Assembly: GCA_902495025.1 (NCBI GenBank)
Contig: CABUWB010000102.1
Span: 1-6,659 of the forward strand
Length of the DNA stretch: 6,659 nt
Source of the DNA: an uncultured Eubacteriales bacterium
GTDB lineage: Bacteria; Bacillota; Clostridia; Lachnospirales; CAG-274
Direction of reading: 5' to 3'
Below, in pieces: positions 1 through 5,159 of the stretch. Position 1 is the stretch's first letter, and every line of letters begins with the position of its first letter. The notes beneath the pieces are model-generated. The model did no database searches. It was not told the DNA's origin and worked only from the letters and a program-made list of their open reading frames with translations. Both the position numbers and the translations under genes were made by a program.

Positions 1-1
1 C

Positions 2-943
2 ATAGGCTTTATAAGGCGTGCGCTAAAAAAGGCTGGCTACAATAATATCCCCGTTATTTCAGTAAGTGCAAACGGACTGGAGAAAAACCCCGGCTTTAAA
101 TACAGCTTTAAATTTATAAACAGCCTTATACAGGCAGTTCTCTACGGCGATTTGTTTATGCGTGTGCTCTACCGTATGCGCCCCTATGAGCTTGAAAAAG
201 GCTCGGCAAACGCACTTTACAATAAGTGGAATGAGGTTTGCAAAAAGGCAGTGCGCAAAGGCTCACTCGGTGAGTTTAAAAAGAATGTGCGTGCCATTGT
301 AAATGACTTTGACAATCTGCCTATTGATGAAAGCCTTGTTAAGCCAAGGGTAGGCGTTGTAGGCGAAATTCTGGTTAAGTTCCACCCCACAGCCAATAAC
401 GACATCGTAACCCAGCTTGAAAATGAGGGTGCGGAGGCTGTTGTGCCTGACCTTGTAAACTTTTTCACTTACTCGCTTTACAATAATACGTTTAAGGAAA
501 AATACTTCGGCGCAAAGCACTCAACAACCATGCTTGCCGACCTTGGCATAAAGTTTGTCGAGGGCTACCGCAAGCCTATGAGCGAGGCACTGGAGGCAAG
601 CAAGCACTTTGAGCGTCCTGCAAATATAAGGGAGCTTGGTGAAATGGCAAAGGATATTGTAAGCCTGTGTAATCAGACAGGTGAGGGCTGGTTCCTTACC
701 GCAGAGCTTGTAGAGCTGATACACTCGGGCGTAAATAATAATATCTGTACACAGCCTTTTGCGTGCCTGCCTAACCACGTTACCGGCAAGGGTATTATTA
801 AGGAGCTTAAAAGACAGAATAGCCTGAGCAATATCGTTGCCGTTGACTATGACCCCGGCGCAAGCGAGGTAAACCAGCTTAACAGAATTAAGCTTATGCT
901 TAGTACCGCACAAAAAAATCTTGATAAAGCAATTGAAAAATAA
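2..943 (+). CDS. 2-hydroxyacyl-CoA dehydratase activase-related protein, C-terminal part (5' end outside window)
   Basis: The frame is open from base 2 with no start of its own, so this is the last 313 residues of a longer gene. The internal ATG at 152 lies inside conserved sequence and is not the start. The residues resemble the C-terminal half of the large (often over 1000-residue) clostridial proteins that join BcrA/BadF-type activase ATPase domains to a DUF2229/dehydratase-like region. Recognisable stretches are GLEKNPGF near base 79, GEILVKFHPTANND near 362-403, CNQTGEGW near 668, CTQPFACLPNHV near 746-781 and VDYDPGASEVNQLNRIK near 842-892. Cysteines at codons 668, 746 and 764 are candidate iron-sulfur ligands (inference). 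Known relatives activate radical dehydratases by ATP-driven electron transfer, but the function of the fused proteins is largely untested. The ATPase domains are not visible here. The gene ends in TAA, 3 nt before a terminator stem. Family call is fairly sure; substrate unknown. Confidence 0.85.
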   Translation: MGFIRRALKKAGYNNIPVISVSANGLEKNPGFKYSFKFINSLIQAVLYGDLFMRVLYRMRPYELEKGSANALYNKWNEVCKKAVRKGSLGEFKKNVRAIVNDFDNLPIDESLVKPRVGVVGEILVKFHPTANNDIVTQLENEGAEAVVPDLVNFFTYSLYNNTFKEKYFGAKHSTTMLADLGIKFVEGYRKPMSEALEASKHFERPANIRELGEMAKDIVSLCNQTGEGWFLTAELVELIHSGVNNNICTQPFACLPNHVTGKGIIKELKRQNSLSNIVAVDYDPGASEVNQLNRIKLMLSTAQKNLDKAIEK

Positions 944-946
944 TGT

Positions 947-977
947 AAAAATCCTCCGTATGGGGGATTTTTGCTTA
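947..977 (+). terminator. Rho-independent terminator of the activase-related gene
   Basis: An 11-bp stem (947-957 with 962-972, one G-T pair) closes a 4-nt loop GTAT. The stem is A-rich on its 5' side and ends in a T run (968-972) on its 3' side. It begins 3 nt after the stop codon at 941-943. Because A and T runs flank both sides, it could also stop transcripts arriving on the minus strand. Confidence 0.85.
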
Positions 978-1142
978 TATATGGGTGAAAAAATGAATTT
1001 CAAAGAATAATGAATTTCAAATTACGAAAATGGCGGAAGAACGGTTGGAAATTATATAATGAGGGGCTGTTGTAATAATTTTGTGATATTTTAGTTTTTT
1101 TAATATAAATTAGAGTTTATGGGGATAACGCTACTGTCGCAG

Positions 1143-1329
1143 CTACACCTCATCAGTCACCTGCGGTGACAGCACGTTTGAATTTTTTTATAAAAAAATT
1201 CAAATCCCGTAGGGACAGCGTTTTTTGCAAAAAACCGCTGCGGCTCAAGGGGAAGCCTTAGTTACCTGCGCATTTCAAGCCTTCCCCTTGAGGGGAAGGT
1301 GGCGGCGTTAGCCGTCGGATGAGGTGTAG
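1143..1329. repeat. Inner palindromic repeat with 12-bp perfect terminal inverted repeats
   Basis: CTACACCTCATC (1143-1154) is the exact inverse of GATGAGGTGTAG (1318-1329). Outside these, ACTGT (1133-1137) and ACAGT (1334-1338) continue the symmetry. Inside are a hairpin GTCACC-TGC-GGTGAC (1156-1170), a 28-bp perfect AT-rich palindrome (1177-1204), a stem CAGCG/CGCTG around a T-run/A-run (1216-1240), and CTCAAGGGGAAG (1244-1255) pairing with CTTCCCCTTGAG (1281-1292). The 1281-1292 segment can alternatively fold with GGGGAAGG just downstream. I recall CTTCCCCTTGAGGGGAAGG and the GATGAGGTG ends as frequent intergenic repeat sequence in gut Clostridia; that is recollection, not a search. Confidence 0.65.
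1177..1204. repeat. 28-bp perfect AT-rich palindrome
   Basis: TTTGAA followed by seven T, then A/T at the centre, then seven A followed by TTCAAA; the two 14-nt halves are exactly complementary. It lies inside the inner repeat, between the GTCACC hairpin and the CAGCG stem, and could extrude as a cruciform or form an RNA stem read from either strand. Confidence 0.8.
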
Positions 1330-1381
1330 GCACACAGTGCCGTTAATACCCTAAACTCAACATCATACCAAACATTCACTT

Positions 1382-1455
1382 GTAGGGGCGGATATTATCC
1401 GCCCGAATGTAGAACAAACCACCATGGTTGACGGGTGGCAGATTGCCACCCCTAC
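1382..1455. repeat. Paired GC-rich hairpins bounded by GTAGGGG/CCCCTAC
   Basis: GTAGGGG (1382-1388) and CCCCTAC (1449-1455) are inverse copies enclosing two strong stems: GGGCGGATA/TATCCGCCC (1386-1404) and GGGTGGCA/TGCCACCC (1433-1451, loop GAT). A small palindrome ACCATGGT lies between them. A further outer pair CTCAACAT (1356-1363) and ATGTTGAG (1463-1470) suggests the unit is larger. Short units of this GTAGGGGCGG type are, as I recall, dispersed repeats in clostridial genomes. No protein is encoded. Confidence 0.65.
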
Positions 1456-1541
1456 GATTAAAATGTTGAGGTGTTGATTTACTCCCATAAACTCTAACTT
1501 ATAAAGCTATCGCAAATCAATGCGACAGCCCTAATCATATC

Positions 1542-2216
1542 TTATTCAAAGCTGATTTCATACAAGAATTTATACATATCATAGAGCTTTTTAAAACCCT
1601 CAAAAACAATATCGGGCAGCTCATCACCGTAGAAATCCGTATTGGAATATTCCTCACAGTGTATCAAATCAAAGCCCTTTAGCTGATAGTATTCCCTCAG
1701 CCTGTCTGAGAGCTGCGTCTCTGTTTTAAACGGTCTTTTATAGCTGTCACCCGAGAGGTCAAAAAAGCCGTCCTTATCAAGCTTTTTAACGATGCGCTCA
1801 AAGCGTGCACTTTCAGCCTCAATCTTATTGCGAAAAAGCTGCATATCACTTGGCTTTGGATAATAAAAAAGCCCATATCTCCACCAGTCGGCAGAAATCT
1901 CAAAAAAATAGGTAGGCTTAGGATAGGTTAAATCAGGTCTGCCGTCGGCACGCAGAAAAAACCACTTGCACTCCTTATAAGGATTTTTGTTTTTGGAAAA
2001 GCGTGTATCCCTGTTGGCTCTTGAAACCTTGGGGGTCTGCATAAAATTTTTATCCATTTTGTGCATACGCTCAAAAACCCCATCTGCAAGCTCACACATA
2101 GGCTCATGCACATAGAGCCTGTACTGCTCCCTATGCGCATGAAACCATTCCTTGTAATTATTAAACCTTATACCTATTAAATAATCGTTTGTCTGCTCGT
2201 TAAACTGTTTAAGCAT
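1542..2216 (-). CDS. DUF2461 family protein
   Basis: A 224-residue protein of the DUF2461 (TIGR02453-type) family, whose biochemical function is unknown. Visible family features are the N-terminal FNNYKEWF segment (residues 18-25), typical of the N[NK]xxWF region, and RANRDTRFSKNKNPYK (66-81), matching the conserved RDxRFSKDKxPYK block. A later YKRPFKTETQL stretch (159-169) sits where the family has its Arg/Pro-rich segment. No signal peptide or membrane helix is seen, so it is probably cytoplasmic. The ATG at 2216 was chosen because the upstream candidate (2267) adds 17 unconserved residues read inside the preceding gene. From 2216 the start overlaps the dehydrogenase stop by 8 nt, with a weak AAGAAGA upstream, which suggests translational coupling. 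It is last in the minus-strand operon and its stop lies 10 nt from the repeat block. Family call firm; role unknown. Confidence 0.85.
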   Translation of the reverse strand: MLKQFNEQTNDYLIGIRFNNYKEWFHAHREQYRLYVHEPMCELADGVFERMHKMDKNFMQTPKVSRANRDTRFSKNKNPYKECKWFFLRADGRPDLTYPKPTYFFEISADWWRYGLFYYPKPSDMQLFRNKIEAESARFERIVKKLDKDGFFDLSGDSYKRPFKTETQLSDRLREYYQLKGFDLIHCEEYSNTDFYGDELPDIVFEGFKKLYDMYKFLYEISFE

Positions 2217-3366
2217 TCTTCTTGATAGTATCCATAATGTAGTCAGCAAGCTCTGCGCTTGTAGCACCGTCGCTGTGACCTGTGATAACTACCTTCTTCT
2301 CCTTCTGTGTACAGATATCAAGAGCGTCATCAAGCTGCTTTGCCTTGTCAGCATAGCCGATATGTGCAAGGAGCATACTTGCAGCCCTTATAATTGAGCA
2401 TGGGTCAGCGTACTTGTCACGTCCCTCCTCAACCATACGTGGAGCGGAGCCATGGATAGCCTCAAACATAGCGTACTTCTTACCCATATTGATAGAGCCT
2501 GCTGTACCTACGCCGCCCTGGAACTCGGCAGCCTCATCAGTAATAATATCACCGTAGAGGTTAGGCAGAACAACAACCTTAAAGCCCTGTCTTCTCTTAG
2601 GGTCAATAAGCTTTGCAGTCATAATGTCGATGTACCAGTCGTCAGTTTCAATCTCAGGATATTCCTTTGCAATCTCCTTAAATGTGTTAAGGAACTTGCC
2701 GTCTGTTGTCTTGATAATGTTAGCCTTTGTTACACAGGTAACCTTGCCCTTGTTGTTCTTTCTTGCATAGTCAAAAGCTGCTCTGATGATACGCTCTGTA
2801 CCGTCGGTTGTTGCAACGGTAAAGTCAAATGCCAAATCCTCGTCAATCTCAAAGCCCTTTGAGCCTAAAGCATAGCCGCCCTCAGTATTCTCTCTGTAGA
2901 AGGTCCAGTCAATGCCCTCCTCGGGTATTCTTACAGGGCGCACGTTTGCAAAGAGGTCAAGCTCCTTGCGCATTGCCACGTTTGCGGACTCGATATTTAC
3001 CTTATCGCCTGCTCTTGGTGTGGTTGTAGGGCCTTTCAGGATAACAGGACACTCCTTAAGCTGTGCAAGCACATCATCTGGAATAGCCTTGCCTGCCGCA
3101 ATTCTGTTCTCGATAGTAAGACCGTCAATCACCTTAAACTCAACCTTGCCGCTCTTAACCTCGTCTGCAAGGAGAAATTCAAGTATTCTCTGTGCCTGTG
3201 CGGTAATTGCAGGGCCGATACCATCGCCGCCGCAGATACCAATTTTAATAACAGGGAGCTTTGAAAAATCAATAAACTCCTTATCTTCCTTCATTCTTTC
3301 AACTCTTTTAAGCTGGTCCTCAATAAGAGCGCCAAATTTCGCCTTAGCTGCTTCAATTTTATCCAT
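2209..3366 (-). CDS. Isocitrate dehydrogenase (isocitrate/isopropylmalate dehydrogenase family)
   Basis: A 385-residue beta-decarboxylating dehydrogenase, expected to oxidise isocitrate to 2-oxoglutarate in the cytoplasm with NAD(P)+ and Mg2+/Mn2+. Motifs in order: GGDGIGP (46-52), KGPTTTP (111-117), SANVAMRKELDLFANVRP (127-144) with substrate-binding Ser and Arg, YRENTEGGY (157-165) with the catalytic Tyr, K214 in VTKAN, GDIITDEAA (272-280) with metal-binding Asp273 and Asp277, and HGSAP (305-309) of the nucleotide loop. Length is slightly below that of E. coli-type enzymes (about 416). The first 35 residues are a charged, probably helical extension before the first beta strand. The residue after HGSAP is Arg310, where NAD enzymes often have Asp and NADP enzymes Lys, so cofactor preference is open. 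The ATG has GGAGG (3377-3381) 10 nt upstream. The gene follows the citrate-synthase-like gene by 20 nt, which favours isocitrate over isopropylmalate or homoisocitrate as substrate. Confidence 0.87.
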   Translation of the reverse strand: MDKIEAAKAKFGALIEDQLKRVERMKEDKEFIDFSKLPVIKIGICGGDGIGPAITAQAQRILEFLLADEVKSGKVEFKVIDGLTIENRIAAGKAIPDDVLAQLKECPVILKGPTTTPRAGDKVNIESANVAMRKELDLFANVRPVRIPEEGIDWTFYRENTEGGYALGSKGFEIDEDLAFDFTVATTDGTERIIRAAFDYARKNNKGKVTCVTKANIIKTTDGKFLNTFKEIAKEYPEIETDDWYIDIMTAKLIDPKRRQGFKVVVLPNLYGDIITDEAAEFQGGVGTAGSINMGKKYAMFEAIHGSAPRMVEEGRDKYADPCSIIRAASMLLAHIGYADKAKQLDDALDICTQKEKKVVITGHSDGATSAELADYIMDTIKKNA

Positions 3367-3386
3367 TTTGCATAAACCTCCGTTTA

Positions 3387-4781
3387 TTAATTTAATTCAA
3401 CCTTTTTATCGGTAATGCCATGCTTTAAAAAGGTTTCGTTTGTAATATTCATAAGCTCCTTGTCGCTTATAACGGTAACTCTGCCGTCCTCATACTGTGC
3501 GTCAACCCAAGCCTTGATGTCAACAATGACAGGGTCCTTTTTGTCAAAGGCGTCATCACCCGTAAGGTGAAGGGTAGAATTTACCCAGTGCGCAACGCCT
3601 GCAAGACCCGAGGTTTTGCTGACTGCCACCTTAACAGGACGGTTAAGTAAAAGCTCTGTATTGAATATGTTGTAAATCTCCTCGTTTTTAAGGATACCGT
3701 CCGCATGCACGCCTGCCCTTGTTACGTTAAAGTTTTCACCTACAAAAGGTGTCATAGGCGGAATTTCATAGCCTATTTCCTTTTCAAAATACTCTGCAAG
3801 CTCGGTAATAACCCTTGTATCCATACCGTCAAGCGTACCTCTTAACTGTGCATACTCCATAACCATAGCCTCGGTAGGAGTATTGCCAGTACGCTCACCT
3901 ATGCCAAACAGGGACGTATTTACGCCGCATGCACCAAAAAGCCACGCATAGGAGGCATTGACAACAGCCCTGTAAAAGTCGTTATGTCCATGCCACTCAA
4001 TCATTTCCTGCGGAACGCCCGCATGGTGATGCAGACCGTAAATAATACCCGGAACGCACCTTGGCAGAACAGAGCCTGGGAAGGTAACTCCATAGCCCAT
4101 GGTATCACAGGCACGTATTTTAATAGGCATACCCGTTTCCTCCGACAGCTTCATAAGCTCCGATGCAAACGGTACCACAAAGCCGTAAAAATCAGCTCTT
4201 GTAATATCCTCAAAATGACATCTCGGTCTTATGCCCGTTTCAATACACTGCCTTACAATTGAGAGATAATGCTCAATTATCTCACTGCGCTTCATATTCA
4301 TCTTATAAAAGATGTGATAGTCTGAACAGCTTACAAGAATACCCGTTTCCTTAACGCCGATAGACTTGACAAGCTCAAAGTCCTTTTTATTTGCTCTTAT
4401 CCATGTAGTAACCTCTGGGAAACGGTAATCCCTTTCAAGGCATTTATAAACTGCCTCCTGGTCCTTTTTGGTATAGATAAAAAACTCACTCTGGCGGATA
4501 ATACCCTTAGGGCCGCCAAGTACGTGGAGCATATCATATATTCTTGAAATCTGTTCAATTGTATAAGGTTCTCTTGATTGCTGACCATCTCTAAAGGTTG
4601 TGTCCGTAATCCATATTTCGTCCGGCATATCAATAGGCACAATTCTGTGGTTAAAGGCAACCTTAGGCACCTCATTATAGCTGTAGAGGTTGTCGTACAG
4701 ATTAGGCTCGCTGACATCCTGAAGGGGATAGTTCAACTCTCGTCTTTCAATTAAATTTGTTTTATTATTAAAGATAAACAC
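3387..4781 (-). CDS. Re-type citrate synthase / homocitrate synthase-like enzyme (HMGL family)
   Basis: A 464-residue acyltransferase of the isopropylmalate/homocitrate synthase superfamily. It resembles, as I recall, the Re-citrate synthase of Clostridium kluyveri (about 450 residues), which condenses oxaloacetate and acetyl-CoA to citrate in anaerobes lacking the usual enzyme. Counting from the GTG at 4781, the sequence shows an N-terminal extension of about 55 residues, then DTTFRDGQQ (60-68; catalytic Arg, metal-ligand Asp), the metal-binding WHGHND (263-268), the glycine-rich GIGERTGNTPTEA (293-305), and RAGVHADGILKNEEIYNIF (355-373), the linker block of this group. There is no room for the leucine-regulatory LeuA domain of isopropylmalate synthase. 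The adjacent isocitrate dehydrogenase supports citrate rather than 2-isopropylmalate as product; homocitrate synthase remains possible. I chose GTG 4781 over GTG 4790 because a strong ribosome binding site (4787-4794) covers the latter. First gene of the operon. Confidence 0.78.
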   Translation of the reverse strand: MFIFNNKTNLIERRELNYPLQDVSEPNLYDNLYSYNEVPKVAFNHRIVPIDMPDEIWITDTTFRDGQQSREPYTIEQISRIYDMLHVLGGPKGIIRQSEFFIYTKKDQEAVYKCLERDYRFPEVTTWIRANKKDFELVKSIGVKETGILVSCSDYHIFYKMNMKRSEIIEHYLSIVRQCIETGIRPRCHFEDITRADFYGFVVPFASELMKLSEETGMPIKIRACDTMGYGVTFPGSVLPRCVPGIIYGLHHHAGVPQEMIEWHGHNDFYRAVVNASYAWLFGACGVNTSLFGIGERTGNTPTEAMVMEYAQLRGTLDGMDTRVITELAEYFEKEIGYEIPPMTPFVGENFNVTRAGVHADGILKNEEIYNIFNTELLLNRPVKVAVSKTSGLAGVAHWVNSTLHLTGDDAFDKKDPVIVDIKAWVDAQYEDGRVTVISDKELMNITNETFLKHGITDKKVELN

Positions 4782-4786
4782 TTTAT

Positions 4787-4794
4787 TCACCCCC
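4787..4794 (-). promoter_or_regulatory. Ribosome binding site that decides the citrate-synthase-like start
   Basis: On the minus strand this reads GGGGGTGA, complementary over 8 nt to the 16S 3' end (GGAGGTGA with one G-U pair). It is followed by 5 nt, ATAAA, then GTG at 4781-4779. An in-frame GTG at 4790-4788 lies inside this site and has no ribosome binding site of its own, so the downstream GTG is the better start. Confidence 0.7.
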
Positions 4795-4803
4795 GATAGG
4801 AAT

Positions 4804-4832
4804 ATTGTAAACTTTTATTTAACCAATGTCAA
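4804..4832 (-). promoter_or_regulatory. Near-consensus sigma-A promoter of the minus-strand operon
   Basis: Read on the minus strand: -35 TTGACA (4832-4827, 6/6), a 17-nt spacer, -10 TACAAT (4809-4804, 5/6). Transcription should start near 4797, giving a leader of only about 16 nt before GTG 4781. That leaves no room for a riboswitch or T-box, so control is expected at transcription initiation. Confidence 0.75.
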
Positions 4833-4851
4833 CCACCCAAAGGCATATTTT

Positions 4852-4876
4852 TGCATAATTCATAAAAAATTATGCA
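4852..4876. promoter_or_regulatory. 9-bp dyad upstream of the minus promoter (possible operator)
   Basis: TGCATAATT (4852-4860) and AATTATGCA (4868-4876) are exact inverse copies separated by 7 nt, centred about 35 nt upstream of the -35 hexamer of the citrate-synthase operon. Position and symmetry suit an activator or repressor site. The regulator is not identifiable from sequence. Confidence 0.4.
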
Positions 4877-5027
4877 GTTTCAAAGGCAAAATATAGGGGT
4901 TAAAAAGTTTTTTTGTGCAAAAATTGCAAGTTTTTAATTTGAATATTGCATTTTTGGCATTGTTTATTTTAAAAAATAACATTTTTTGTAAATTGCAGGT
5001 TAAGAAAGAAAACAATATTTTAACCGC

Positions 5028-5047
5028 ATTTATTTTTAAAAATAAAT
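5028..5047. repeat. 20-bp perfect AT-only palindrome in the divergent promoter region
   Basis: ATTTATTTTT (5028-5037) is followed directly by its inverse AAAAATAAAT (5038-5047). It sits between two GGTTAA hexamers, with an inverse copy TTAACC just 5' at 5020-5025. It may be a protein-binding or bent-DNA element. AT-rich palindromes arise fairly easily by chance in DNA this AT-rich. Confidence 0.4.
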
Positions 5048-5097
5048 ATTTAATAGGTTAAAAAACGCCCCAAAATATCAAATTAATTTTTACAATG

Positions 5098-5126
5098 TTG
5101 TTTATTTTGCCGCATTGTGATATACT
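5098..5126 (+). promoter_or_regulatory. Extended -10 sigma-A promoter of the DUF1015 gene, with overlapping dyad
   Basis: -35 TTGTTT (5098-5103), a 17-nt spacer, and -10 TATACT (5121-5126) preceded by TGA, giving an extended TGnTATACT. Transcription should start near 5133, leaving a leader of about 27 nt. A dyad TGATATA-CT-TATATCA (5118-5133) covers the -10, so a repressor bound there would block the promoter; its symmetry continues to 5115 and 5136 with one mismatch. Confidence 0.7.
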
Positions 5127-5159
5127 TATATCAAATATTTTTACCAAGGAGGTTATTTT

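Larger units (their letters stand above)
1064..1531. repeat. Nested inverted-repeat element (MITE-like) between convergent genes
   Basis: The block starts with GGGCTGT (1064-1070) and ends with its complement ACAGCCC (1525-1531). About 40-60 nt inward, a 20-bp arm at 1104-1123 pairs with 1484-1503 with one mismatch. The intervening arm sequence is also recognisably complementary, with an extra T-rich stretch of about 10 nt in the left arm. Several left-arm differences are C-to-T (TG where the right arm has CG), which looks like decay of one end. No ORF of useful length fills the block, so if mobile it would be non-autonomous. A clean target-site duplication is not evident: TAATGA (1057-1062) and TAATCA (1532-1537) are similar but not identical, and the left copy is one base away from the end. 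A compound intergenic repeat or a structured RNA are alternatives. Confidence 0.6.

Noticed and set aside
521..1003. Long minus-strand reading frame antisense to the activase-related gene
   Set aside because: Its protein has no recognisable family, it lies opposite strongly conserved coding sequence, and it runs through the terminator. It is a shadow.
1130..1530. Possible CRISPR array in the repeat-rich block
   Set aside because: The repeats are inverted and differ from each other. There is no regular direct repeat with unique spacers and no cas gene nearby.
1057..1537. TAATGA/TAATCA as a target-site duplication of the repeat element
   Set aside because: The copies differ by one base, and the left one is separated from the element end by an extra G, so it is not convincing.
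2912..3415. 167-codon plus-strand frame opposite the dehydrogenase gene
   Set aside because: It is low-complexity, Ser/Leu/Ile-rich, with no family resemblance, and lies across conserved dehydrogenase motifs and the operon junction.
4788..4790. GTG at 4790 as start of the citrate-synthase-like gene
   Set aside because: It lies inside the GGGGGTGA ribosome binding site and only about 7 nt from the predicted transcript start. GTG at 4781 has the proper spacing.
4791..5159. Riboswitch, T-box or small ORF in the divergent intergenic region
   Set aside because: Both predicted leaders are under 30 nt. No conserved RNA core was recognised and no frame has a ribosome binding site. The region holds promoters and AT-rich dyads only.
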